From the NCBI GenBank assembly GCA_020746835.1, contig JAGPNK010000009.1:1550001-1614000 (forward strand): 64,000 nt of DNA, in the 5' to 3' direction. Position 1 is the first letter of the stretch. Every line of letters begins with the position of its first letter. The translations under genes were made by a program, and so were the position numbers. The notes under the pieces are model-generated. The model did not search any database. It was not told where the DNA came from and saw only the letters and a list, made by a program, of their open reading frames with translations. This DNA comes from Stachybotrys elegans (Eukaryota > Ascomycota > Sordariomycetes > Hypocreales > Stachybotryaceae). This document shows, one piece after another, positions 10,457-21,671 of the stretch.

Positions 10457-12594
10457 CCAAGCCATAGCGGCTCTCATCCGCACAAGGACTAAGTGGTGCA
10501 GTGCGGGTGACGGCATGGCAGCTGGTCAGCTAGCCAGCCTTGTCCGCGTTGACAGACAGGGGACAGTAAGGGGAGGCCGTGTCAGCGCTCGCTGCGGGTT
10601 GCCGTCGCCTGCTGCAAGCTGCCATGGCCGAAGGAGGGGAGGGACCCTCTCATCACTTCCGTTCGAGGGGTCCTGGAGGCTGGTGCGAGCTGGTGCGGCA
10701 AGGAGATCAGAATCAGGCTATCCATAACATCAGCACTAGCAACCTTGGCAAATTACGCAACAACCCACTTTCTATCTTTAACTACCCGTAGTCGGTCCAA
10801 GGTCAGAATTGGTTACACCATGCCATTGGCATCTGCATGTTGCCAGACGTAGCACCAACCTCACCAGCCTCAGCTGCGACAAACTCCATTCTCTCCCCTC
10901 GTGGACCAGCTTACCCTGCACCAGGAAGGATGGACCAATGGCCATGAGGAGCCGAGGCGGATGGCTGCTGTAGCCTGTCGGTGTATGTCGCAAGTGCATG
11001 ATGGTGAAGTGGGAGTAGGAGGTGGGAAGTGGGAGTGGAGATGGGAAAGGGGAAATGGGAAATGGCCATGACACGGAAAATGAAGCTCCTTCCTCCCCTC
11101 CGCTGGTATCTCGCACCTGCCGCGTCCAACCAGCCAGCCGCCACTAATTCAGCGGGTAATGTGACCTGCTAAACTTTAATCTTACTTCTGAATAGCCTCG
11201 TCTTGTCCATCGCCCACAAGAGAGAGTCCCTCTATCCGTACGCACACAGCCTTTGTAGTGTATCCATGGGAAATAAAAGTACCGATTTTGTAGCGAATGA
11301 AGCTTGGCCATCTCCCACCATAGCCAACATGCAACGTCGTCAGCTGGGCCGACTGCTGTTTACATATTCTCCGTTTCTGGGGCTGCCATGGGTTGCACGC
11401 AGCCCGAGCATAAACATATCTTGTCTACTGGTGTGCTCGATAGGACAACCATTCGAGCTGTCACCCTATTGCTCACGGCCCTGGTAATGTGGCCCTGAAA
11501 TGACAGCGACCGACCTATCCCATCTTTCTATGACTATCCTCCACGTCGAGATTACGCTCGCGATGCAACTGTCATTTATCAAGATTCAACACCCAACTTG
11601 TAATCGCTACTCATCTCCAAATACGCCTAGGCCATAGCCTCACCTTACCTGAATGGTCGCCGACAATCTCGTGGTCAATGCTCTATTCCCCGCGTGTCCC
11701 AGACGCAGGGGACCCATCGCCATACGTTTGGAGATTGCCCGGCGAGATGGCGACAACTAACACCTTCACTCTTGGCAACCAGATGAGGATGAAGCGATCG
11801 GATGTCTGCCGACGCAAACGACTTGACAAGCAGGACGGGAACAAAGGAGGCTTGCATAGCTCTTTGTTGTGTACAATGCAGCAGGATCTGGATTCCCAGG
11901 TAGGGCTCGGGCCAGCAAGTCATCTGTGGTAAAGCCTGGGCCACAAGGACAAACTTTGGCCCTTTCCCTGCCCTTCTCTCCATGCCACGACGGTTTGCAA
12001 CTGGCCACAACGAGCCGCAGAGCATGGACGTGTTAGCATGCATCGCGAGAGGGCTTTGCTCCAGCCCTCTTTGCTTTTTGACCATCTCCCGTCGCCTCCC
12101 GTCGCATTCCAGGGCGACGCGGAGGCGGGGAGAAGCAGCGAGCCGTCCATGTGTATTTGCCTTGATGAGCCACCTACCTACCTAATCTCCAGGTGATCAT
12201 GAATACGAGGGTGACCCTAGGGAGAGAACCCGGAACGCCCAGCATGACACTCCCGTGCGGGCCAAAAGTGAAGCAATCACCACCGGAATTGCTGCAGCGA
12301 CATGGCAGCAATCACTACGCGATGGCTTCCGCCGACGGAGATGTGCAGCCGAGCATGACGGTGAGGCAGGAGTGCATCGCCAGCTGACGACAACAGCAAA
12401 CGTTTGCAAGACGAGACTGAGGGAACCCAGGTCATGATATTTGCATATAATCCCTTGGTGCATCTCCATCATGTCTTTCCTTCGGTACCATCACCAAGCT
12501 TCTCATCGGTTCCTTGGACTGCTTCTTTCCCAACGCCGTCACTTTACCCTCTTCTATGCCTGTCCGCATCTCAGAACCATCCGCTTTACCTGTG

Positions 12595-12800
12595 TTCTTT
12601 TGTCCCCCTTTGTCCATCTCGTCTTGTTACCTGCTCTCCTATCTCTGTGTTGTGTCCTTCTACCCGTTACCCCCTTTGTATCTTCTGTTACTTCCTCTTT
12701 GTCTGTTTGTAGCCTCCCGTTTGTACGTTGCCCTCTCTGTAACCTTTGTTACGTCCTCTTTGTCTGTTTGCCCTTCTTTCCATCTGTCTCTTTGTTACCT
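12595..12800 (+). repeat. Degenerate tandem pyrimidine-rich repeats
   Basis: The 16-mer CCTCTTTGTCTGTTTG occurs twice about 60 bases apart (near 12691 and 12752). Weaker copies carry the same CTTTGT followed by GTTAC spacing. It lies 200-400 bp upstream of the protease-like ATG on the same strand. Confidence 0.7.
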
Positions 12801-13021
12801 TCTTGGCCAACCCCCTCCCTTGCTTCTTCATCATGCTCCCCTGGGCCCGCGCCGCCACCCTTATAATACAGCCCCCCGCCGACAGGTCAAGCCACCGACC
12901 ACATGCACTTATATCATCATCGCCCGTCAACGATCCAGCCTACCGTCTCAACGCCGCTATACAAACCGGTACCAGCTGGTCAAATGTGCCCAAGGAACGC
13001 CTCTTGCACTTGACGGCTACG

Positions 13022-14830
13022 ATGGCAGAGAATCTGTCTCCTCTCGAACAACCCTCTGAGAAAGAGTCCAAGTACTACTACTATGGCCTTCCATCCGTGC
13101 CAAGACTCGTCGCGCGCTCCAGTCGCGAGCCCTGGACCGTTGGAGAGAACCCCGAGGGCTACGCTAAGCAGCTCTATGTAGTTGAGGGCCATGATGTCCT
13201 ACGGGAGCTCTGGAACAAGCCCCAGGCTCCGGGATCTCTCCGAGACGACATGATACGGTGTCTGTCCCAGCTTGACTGGAAGACCATGGACATCCTGCGC
13301 GCTGGCTATCCTCGACTTCCACAACAGGGATTCCCGACCATTCTCTTTGTCACAGTGCCCCCGGGCTCAACCACCTGGAAGGACGGTGTGGGTTTCGCGC
13401 TTCGGGCCAAGTCTGTCTTCGAAAAGCATGGCATTGATGATGTCCATTGTGAGATCAAGGAGGGTCACCTCTCTTCGGCAAATTCGGAAACCTTTGGGCC
13501 TGATCGGCATATGCTCGAAAGGTCCTTGTTCATCGACGATTCCATTTTCATACAGTCGCAGTTTATGTCGGGCATAGGCACAAACATTGGACGGCTCAGG
13601 AAGGACGGAGGAGAAGGGACAAAGGGACTTTATCTCCATCTGCATCGCGACGGGGAGGAATCTCCCACTGTGGTCTCTTTGACTTGTCGACATGTCGCCC
13701 TTCCCACCAAAACGCCCCCGGAAGCCAAGGTCTCCTTTGTCCAGCCGGGCAACGTAACCTTGCTTGAGAACCTGTCCGAAGTGAAGGACGGCAAGGAGCA
13801 GGCGAATAATCTTAGAAGGATACATCAAAGTAGCCTTGACTCAAACAGGATCCACGAATCACTGAAACCGGAAATCGTCAGTGAGATCGACTTCTGCCAC
13901 CGGGCCATTGCTCGTTACGATACACTCATCGACAAACACGAGTCTCTGAGCAAGAACCCAGATTTGAGGATCATCGGCCAATTACACATCGCAGGAGCAG
14001 CTGAGCTAGTCAAGCCAGATGCCACCAGACCCCATGGCGACCGATGGATGCGGGACTGGGCACTCATCGAGATGGCCCAAGGCAACCACAACGTGCCGCT
14101 GCCGCTCCTCCAGAATCAAATATACGGCCTGAGCGGAAAGTTCGCGTCCAAAGCCTGGGAGACAGCGTACGAATACGACCTCAAACTGCTGAACGCCCCA
14201 AAGCCGCACCCCATGCGCACAGCGTCGCAGGCTAAGCGGGAGATTCCAAAGCCACCTGAGCTACTTCAGCTGGACGGCTTGGTCGAACCGTACGAAATAT
14301 TTGGGCAAGGTTCAACGTATACCGTCGAGAACCAAGCCGACGACAAGGTCCTCATGGTCGGTAAAGTGGGAGGGAGCAGTGGACTGTCCTTTGGACAATG
14401 CAACAAACTCAAATCAGTGGCTCGACACACCAACGATTCGGGGGATTTCACCAGTACAGAGCTGTGCATCGTTGGCAAGAGCAACCGCGGAGATAGAGAG
14501 TGCGGTGTCCCATTCTTCTCTCGAAAAGGCGATTCCGGGTCGGCCGTGTGGACAACGGATGGGCGACTGCTCGGAATGATTACCTCTGGGGTCGGGGTCG
14601 GCCAAGCTCGATTCGACACCACCTATGCGACACCCTTTGTGTGGCTGCTGGAGGACATGCGCAACAAGTACGGCCTCGATGTTCGCCTACCCAAGGTAAC
14701 TGAGTCCTGTAGAGCGTCTTCTCCTTCCTTCTCTTTTCTCTCTCTCTTTTCTCTGTCTTTTGTTCTTCTTCAGATTCTTCTTCTTCTTCTTAGTATTTAT
14801 CTTTATTTTGGCTTTCTTTAGAAGGGGTAG
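13022..14830 (+). CDS. Chymotrypsin-fold (PA clan) serine protease-like protein, intracellular
   Basis: Proposed CDS is 13022-14695 plus a terminal exon 14822-14830 of nine bases (Lys-Gly-stop), 560 residues in all. Without splicing, the frame runs on into a Leu/Phe-rich tail encoded by a pyrimidine tract, which looks like intron sequence (donor AAG|GTAACT, acceptor TTTAG). A putative catalytic triad is His224 in LTCRHVAL, Asp345 in MRDWALIEM and Ser505 in KGDSGSAVW, in the order and spacing style of PA-clan proteases. The first 200 residues form a separate domain that I do not recognise. There is no signal peptide, so the protein should be cytosolic or nuclear. ATG 13022 (MAENLSPLEQ) is preferred over upstream in-frame sequence, which is low-complexity. 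Substrate unknown; activity is inferred only. Confidence 0.8.
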
Positions 14831-15755
14831 CTAATGCTTCAGGGTAGAAAGGTCTTGTTGAATTTTAGGCGGAAGATTTTTTGGAATAGAAGGGCTTCGG
14901 GGGCGATGCATGCCGCCCTTTGATGGCATTGATGTAATACATGGTAATAGAGGCAATAGTCGAATATACTGGTCTGTTATGCAACATCTAATTGGGGCCA
15001 TGCTGTGAGATCGACCTTCAGGTCAATCGATCCATCCCTCGCACGCCTTTAAACGATGACACGCTTGCTATGGGATGACCTGTGAGATACCCAGCCGTCA
15101 TCACAAGCAATCTTGCGCCGAGTAACAGCATGCCACAAGCCGCATCAGCCTCATCCCACCTGCTCGGGCATAACCACTTGAGGGTAGGTCCCCTTACCCG
15201 ACCGTCGTCATCTTTTAGTAGGCCCCCGGCCATTTTTATTCTTCTCTAGTATCGTGTCTGTCATCCTCAGGGCGTTCCTGAATTCTGTGTCAGGGGGTGG
15301 ATTAAGCCCTGTGAGGTTGTCGTCATCGCCGATCGGATGAATTCTTGTCTTCGAGTACCCATCTCATGGCCATCCGCCTTCTCTTGGCGTCGCTGGCTGC
15401 GTGTGTGGCTACAAATTATTATCCCCCCAACTTCGGATACGACACACGCTGATGCGCTTATCTCACCCCATCTTACGCCAATAGTGTCCTTAACAGCCCG
15501 GCTGAGACACCTGAGACGCAGACGCAGATACCGAGGATTGGGATGGATACGTTTCACCACGCCACATAACAAAAACCAGTAAATTTCTTGGTAACCTGAT
15601 CCGACGCCCATTCAGCGCCTGTCCTACGCTGTACAAGCAAAGTGATTGTCCATTGTGCCCTCATTTCCAGCATCTCACATTACAGTGTCTACCCAGAGCA
15701 TACTCCCTACTCCGCATGGTAATCGTCGTCGTCATCTCACCCTCCCTTGCGGCAT
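14831..15755. other. Intergenic, 3' ends of convergent genes
   Basis: No gene seen in 925 bases. Open frames here lack any protein-like composition. It should include the terminators of the protease-like gene and of MCM2. Confidence 0.5.
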
Positions 15756-18418
15756 CTATCCCATCACTGCTGTCGGTCGTCGCTGTGATTGGGTGCCTCC
15801 TCTCCGCTGGCTCTGGCTACCGCCCGGCCGCGCAAGCGTATACTTGGCAAACGCCCGGGCAAGCGCCTTCTTGCAGCTGACCTTCTGGCTTCCTACGAAG
15901 CTGTCCACCGTCACGGCAATGGCTCGATCAATGTCTTGGGCGGAACAGTACTCCGAGAGTCGCATCCTGCAGAACGCCTCGCTGGTTCGGATAATGGCCT
16001 CGAGGTGGCGCACCTGTCCATTGTTAGTCCTGCATGCAAGTCTATCTTTAGGAAAGAGGCGTCGTGTCTTACCGTGATGGGATAGGCTCCTGTGGCTAGA
16101 GACTCCCTTCGCATGTCGGCGAATAGCCGTGCTACCTTGTCCTCGTCTATGTGGTACAGCTTCGGGCTGCACCTTTCGCGGGCGTAGAGGATGTACTTTC
16201 GAAGGAGTTCCTGTGGAATCTCTCCCTGCTTAGTCTCGCCCTCAGCTCGCTCCTCTTCCTCAGCCGCTGCCGCTGCCGCTGCCGCTGCCTGCTCGCTGTC
16301 CTGCGGCAGCGGGTGGCTGCGGCTGTGCGACCCAACAATAAAACGCGCTAGTCGCTCGTCCTCTTCCGGCTCGACCGTGTCGCGCACCACGCACAGGACA
16401 TCGAAACGGGACAAGATGGGCTCCGTAAGATCGACATTAGCTGAGAAGGGGATCGTCGAGTTGTACCGTCCACCGATGGGGTTAGCCGCGGCTACAATCC
16501 CGCAGCGGGCGTGGAGAGTCGTGACGATACCAGCCTTGGAGATGGAGATGGTCTGCTGCTCCATGGCTTCGTGAATCGATGTTCGATCCTGGTCATTCAT
16601 CTTGTCAAACTCGTCAATAAGGCAAGTGCCCCTGTCCGCGAGCACCAGCGCTCCACCCTCGAGCGTCCACTCGCTTGTCAGGGGGTCGCGACGGACACTA
16701 GCCGTCAGACCGACTGCGCTGGCTCCCTGGCCGGTTGCGAATACGGCTCGGTGGGCGGTCTTCTCCACGTACTTGAGGACCTGGGACTTGGCGGTACCGG
16801 GGTCGCCGAGGAGAAGGACGTTGATGTCGCCACGTACGTGGTGAGCACCCTTGGTCGTCTTGGCTACTCCGCCAAATAGGGAGAGTGCCACGGCGGTCTT
16901 CACGTCTGTATGTCCGTAGATGCTAGGTGCCATGGAGTTGATGATCTTGTCGATGATGTTGGGGTCACGGGAGAGCCTGCGGATTTCTTGCTCGTCTTCC
17001 TCCGTCATCCGGAAACCGGCCAACTGATCGTGCGCCTTGACGACGTTGTTTGCCTCGAGGATAGTAGCAAACACAGGGAAGCCATTGCGGTTGTTGAGCT
17101 GCGCGTCGTAGTTGTTTCGGTAGATGCCAGTCACTTCGATCTCCTCACCAGGCTTAGCCTTGTCAATCAGGTCCCACAGCAGAACAACCTCACGAGAACG
17201 AGGCAGACGGCCAGCCGGCACTGTTCCAGGAGACTCCTGCAGTGTGAGCTTCTGGTAGTTGCGGTAGACCGTCTTCTCCGAGTTCAGAGTAAATGGTCCT
17301 CGGGACTGACAGTTTTGGCAGTAGGTGATCTTGACCTCGACGTTGGACTCTTGTTGGAAAGGGCCCATGGTTTCGCCGCACTTGGTGCAGTCAAATTTGA
17401 CGTATTTGAGCTGCGGGAAGACGCCAGATCGCCTCGTGACGACACCACTAACGCGCACCAGGCAGTTGAGATGGGTTTGCCGCAGTTGGCGGAGAGTGTG
17501 GTGGACGGGGAGGTCGAAGAAACGGACGTGGATTTCGGAGTGAATGCGTTCGTAGTCGGGGTAGTGGAGCAAGACAGCGTCCATTGCGACCTGGTCGAAG
17601 AGCTTGAGCATCTCGGACGGGGCGTTGGCCAAGAAGTAGGCCAGGATAGCCTTCGTCTCTGACAAATGCTGGTATGAGACCTCGAGCGACTCGGCGTTGA
17701 CCTCACCAAGAGTTCGAATGCGGTTTCCGTAGACGGAGGAGCCAGAAGCATCGGTATACGAGGTCAGGAAAGCCTTGAACTCGCGTCGGATGGTGCGTTG
17801 GACGGGAGGCTGCGACACCCACTCGACCAGGTTGGCTGCCTTGACATCGGAGAGAGCCTCGAGCGAGAGTTCCTCGTCCATGATGTCAGCATCCATGGCA
17901 TCGTCTGGGTCCTCGTCGTAGTGGTGTCGTCGACGGCGGGGCTGGGCCGTCAGATCAATGTCTCCATCCTCATCGTCACCGGGAAGGAAGGCTGCGGGGA
18001 TCCTCTGGCGGCGAGCGACCTCCCGGTCTCGTCGATTGAGCTGAGCCTCGAGACGAAGACGGTCGCCAAGATCCATGTCGTCGTAGACCTGGTCATCGAG
18101 TCCAACGCCTTCGTAGGTATCATCCTCGCGCGATCTGTAATCTTGTTCGAAACCCTCGCGGAAAAGGTCTACGTCGTCGTCGGCCATTTCGTCCAGGTCA
18201 TCGATGTCATCCTGGATCTCGGCCTCATCCTCGATATCGTCGTCATCGTCTCCGCCATGGGCAATATTGAAGGGAGCGGGGGGCGACGAGGGCATAGGGC
18301 TGGAGCCGAGGGAAGCATTATCCCCGCCGGTGCGCGAACGCTTGCGACCTGCCCGAGGGGTAGTGCCAACGTTGGCGGACGAAGGGTTGTCTCGAAGAGG
18401 GGAACTGTTGTTTTCCAT
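15756..18418 (-). CDS. MCM2: MCM2, subunit of the replicative MCM2-7 helicase
   Basis: Exons on the minus strand are 18418-16073 and 16013-15756, 867 residues, the normal Mcm2 length. The intron has donor GTAAGA and a perfect ACTAAC branch site; splicing restores PITVRHLEAIIR. The acidic Ser-rich N-terminus of about 170 residues is typical of Mcm2 (kinase target and histone-binding region in the family). A zinc finger has CxxC pairs near residues 343-346 and 366-369. The AAA+ core has Walker A GDPGTAKS near 535, Walker B CLIDEFDKM near 600 and the arginine finger SRFD near 669. LARFIVGSHSRSHP and the KTTKGAHHVRGDIN segment separate it from Mcm3-7. A poly-Ala/Glu run (about residues 690-705) lies between core and C-terminal winged helix. 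It acts in the nucleus in origin licensing and fork unwinding. Two ACGCGT boxes lie upstream. Confidence 0.97.
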
Positions 18419-18997
18419 GTCAGTTTCATTGACAATTCAGTCGCTCTCGTGGTGCTGCATACCTCATGATTGCGGTTGCTGGGCCAAACGCATGAGTGGG
18501 TGATGGTGAAAGAGGGGGGATTTGCAGAAATGAGCCCCGTGAATTTCGTGTCCTCGTACGCGTCGACGCGTAAAGTGGCGCACTAGCCTGTTTAGACAGC
18601 GCGTCCACTGCACCACGAGTATGGATACCGTGCATAATTCATAATTCATTCTTTTGAGTTCCGTAATACACGTTATCTACCGTATTGCGATGAAGAACGG
18701 CGCACCTATGCATAACGGTAACGCCTCCGTATGGTAACTGACAGACAAGCCTCATGCTCCTCTCAATCCAGTTCTCTTGCCAAATTTCATTTTCATTTGA
18801 TAGGTGCCTCCTCGAAGTCACTAACCTATCCTATCACGGCACGGGATCGGAACCAGCAACCATATCTCCCAACAAACGCTAATGTCTCCCAATAATCAGC
18901 TTTTGGCAGGCGCCGTGACTGTGCGTAAAAACCGTACTTCTTGCACCACTCCGCAAAGAAAGCCGCCCGCCTTTCACATTGCGAAGCATTACATGCA
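18419..18997. other. Divergent promoter region between MCM2 and the ASCH-like gene
   Basis: No gene seen. It contains two MluI cell-cycle boxes at 18558-18571, closer to MCM2. The rest is unremarkable. Confidence 0.6.
18558..18571. promoter_or_regulatory. Pair of MluI cell-cycle boxes (MCB)
   Basis: ACGCGT occurs at 18558-18563 and again at 18566-18571, on one helical face within 14 bases and 140-153 bp upstream of the MCM2 ATG. In yeasts this hexamer binds the MBF complex and drives G1/S expression of replication genes. The role here is by analogy. Confidence 0.7.
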
Positions 18998-19607
18998 ATG
19001 GCGCCGACACGCGACTCGCAGGCCAAGCCGGCCAAGACGACCAAGACGACCACGATCGAAGACCGGGTGGAGACCGATGTTCTCCTCGCCATTCAGCCCG
19101 TTCACCTCAACAACATTGTCACGAAGCACAAGAACCATGAATACCGGAAATACCGGCTTCGTGATGGCATTGAGCGGTTGTGGCTGTACGAGACACGCGG
19201 GACGCGAGAGAGCCCGGGATCTGCAGCAATCACGTAAGTACCCCATAATGTCGACCTGCGCCGGTGACTTTGCCGATATTGCTTGGACTTACCACTCACA
19301 TGATGTTGCCAATGACAGACATATTGCTACCATACCCTCTGATGTCCGTCGTACGCCAGGTACCGTGCCAGAGGAGCCTTTTGGCTTGGGCAATTCCGAG
19401 TTCAATGCTGGCATGAAGCAGTCCAAGTATGGATACCCAATCCTGGAACTATACGAACTTGTCACGCCCATCACACTTGGCGAGATGAAGACGGCATGGG
19501 GAATGGGCGGCGCGCCCATGGGATGGAGTTATGCGAAAGAACCCATGTGGCAAGACCGATGGGGCGAAGAGGAGGGACGGGATACTCGAGTCAAAAGAGT
19601 GTTCTGA
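18998..19607 (+). CDS. Small ASCH/PUA-like domain protein
   Basis: Exons are 18998-19233 and 19319-19607, 174 residues; donor GTAAGT, acceptor CAG, joined as AC|A (Thr). After a basic Lys/Thr-rich N-terminus the fold-like pattern is VLLAIQPVHLNNIVTKHKNH, then YRKYRL, then a strand IERLWLYET with a downstream Gly/Ala turn, and a late strand YELVTPITL. That order of short helix, basic strand and hydrophobic strand fits ASCH/PUA-like proteins, which often bind RNA or modified bases. The assignment is by pattern, not alignment. The C-terminus is Trp- and Gly-rich. It is divergent from MCM2. Confidence 0.7.
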
Positions 19608-19816
19608 TTCATGCCTGCTATTCTTCAAGTCCCTACTGCCAGCTCCTCTCAGCCAGGACTCCTTGCAGCTATTCAGCAGAGAGGGAGGCACGAAACAGCT
19701 TGTGCGGACCAGCCAGCCATCTTTCTACCTCGGCCCAGACTTTTCTCAGTCGGCCGGCCCATACTTGGACTAAAGACGCGCGTAACCAAGGAGCCAATCG
19801 GTTACGAGGGTGCTCA

Positions 19817-21116
19817 TCATATCATACCCGCCTTCCGAGCGTACAACGCCCTGGAGAGCTCCGCGCCGCTCCAGTCCACAACGAGCAGTGTATACAGAGT
19901 GTGCGACGTCCGACCGACGGCGAGCCCTGTCAATGAGGACCATTCCTCAAGCGGGCGGTAGAGGAAGGCTTCCTGGTAGGTGCCCGCGTAATCCGTACCG
20001 GCAATGCGGATATGATGGGTGGACTCGTCAAGGAGGTGCAGCATGGACCAAAGAAGATTGCGTGTCGCCGCCAGTCGAACGACGTCTTCAGTGTTGGAGA
20101 GGTAAATGCTATGCTCACTGTGGTGCGGACAGACAACATGTATGTGGCCCTGGGTGTGCCGGTTTAACCCACCGTGCTTCTCGGCCAGAGCGCAATCGCT
20201 AACGGGACATGCAGGCGGAAGAGCCAGCACATTGTGCTTTTGGCGATAGCTGCGAAGCAAGACGAGCCCGGTTCTCCGCGAAGTGAGCTAGAAGAGATAG
20301 CATAGATGGGTGGGAGAAGAATTCGGACTGGGAAGGACCATCGGGACATGGGGCAAAGAACTTGGTCGTGATCGGGCATGTGGCTTAAGAGTGCAGCCGG
20401 AACGTCTCTGTGGGAGCGCTGAAGTTGCACTGTGTCAATCTCAAAGCCTTCATCGCTGGCCGGCGCTGTATCTACGAAGCCAATTTCGGCCAAAACTTCA
20501 GGCAGAGCCTCATCACATGAAACAAGTTTTTGAGCTCGATGGCGTAACTCCCATGCCAGCAGGAAGGCATAGCAGAAGACAGCCAGCGTCCCTGCGTGGG
20601 AACAATTGTTTGGTCGGGCGCCGGCATAGACAATGTTAGGGCGGCTTGGGACGTCCGCAGGCGGTTCAGCATGTTGTCCCGGTTTTTGCCTCGCCGTGGG
20701 GTGCTCGTCCTTGGCAAACGCCGCCAGGAGCTGGCCGACAAAGTCTTTCTCAAAGGCATAGGAAACGCCCCCAAGTGGTGATGCACTTGGCCGTCGTGGA
20801 AAGCTGCGAACAGCGGATGCCCTGGCGACAGCGTCGACACGAGACCCTGGATGGCCGCGAGTATATTGCTTGTATTTTCTTGGCTGTCGCTATAGCCACG
20901 CGTTTGCTGCTCCTCATCCCGGACAGGCCCCAGAAGCTCTATCAAGCCTCGGGCAGGCTGGGCACGCTCTATGGGAACATGCCATTTCGGACTGCAGGGC
21001 ATGGCAACTGCGAGACTAGGAAGCGGAATATATCTATTATTAAATATCAGCGGGCCGTTCACCTTCACCTGTGTACAAGCAATTGAACTGGTTCTGCCTC
21101 GGTTGGCTCCCGCCAT
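19817..21116 (-). pseudogene. Interrupted coding locus of unknown family
   Basis: Several stretches on the minus strand look like protein but in different frames. One begins with ATG at 21116 and runs to about 20780. A second, with a Phe-Glu-Lys-Asp segment and good composition, spans about 20790-20410. A third holds SMLSLLAHFAENRARLASQL near 20290. The fourth ends in TLLVVDWSGAEL and stops at 19817. No single set of clean introns that I could draw joins all four. It may be a gene with unusual introns or a pseudogene with several frameshifts. I do not recognise the family. Limits are approximate. Confidence 0.35.
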
Positions 21117-21671
21117 CTTCCTTCAACCACAGCCAGCCAGCCACGTCACGGCGGGCAGCATTCGTTCTATCAACACGCTCAAATGTGTTACAAGTCCGCC
21201 AATACCCTGAGACACTCGCGCTGTGTTTTCACGTGGTACGATAAGCGAAGAAGTTGCTGCTGGATTGTCCAAGGCAGGGAGTGTGCCAAATCGACCATAC
21301 AGAGGTGTTACCGTTTTAGTAAACTGTCCATTCCAAGTAAATATCGCCCTGCTATGCATAGCTTGCATAATTATGCCTCCGCATGCCTAGCAGGACAAAG
21401 AGCGCTAGCCTGTTTTGGACAACGCGTTAATTGCAAGCCCAGTCGATAACAGCCTCCAGTTCTTATCGGCAAGGCGACTTGCGCGAGCTGCCAAACATCT
21501 GACCTACAGCCCTACCTCGAGTTGTTCTTCTTCTCCTCATCGAACGCGGGGGTGTTTATTGATGCGCAGCGCGTCCATTTCCATCAATTTCCAGGGCAAT
21601 TCTCATCCCAAATCGTCCCAATTTCGTCGCAAGCCAACATTAGCAAAGGTGTCGCATCAGCCTTGGTCAAC
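21117..21671. other. Intergenic / promoter of the UBR7-like gene
   Basis: No gene seen. One ACGCGT hexamer occurs at 21422-21427, about 245 bp upstream of the ATG at 21672. Confidence 0.45.

Larger units (their letters stand above)
9914..13021. other. 3.1-kb divergent intergenic region
   Basis: No gene with a believable protein is visible on either strand. It separates two divergently transcribed genes, so it must contain both promoters. It has a G20 run (9994-10013), an A17 run (10440-10456), and a pyrimidine-rich, internally repeated tract at about 12595-12800 leading into the protease-like gene. An unannotated non-coding RNA could be present but I see no direct evidence. Confidence 0.6.
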
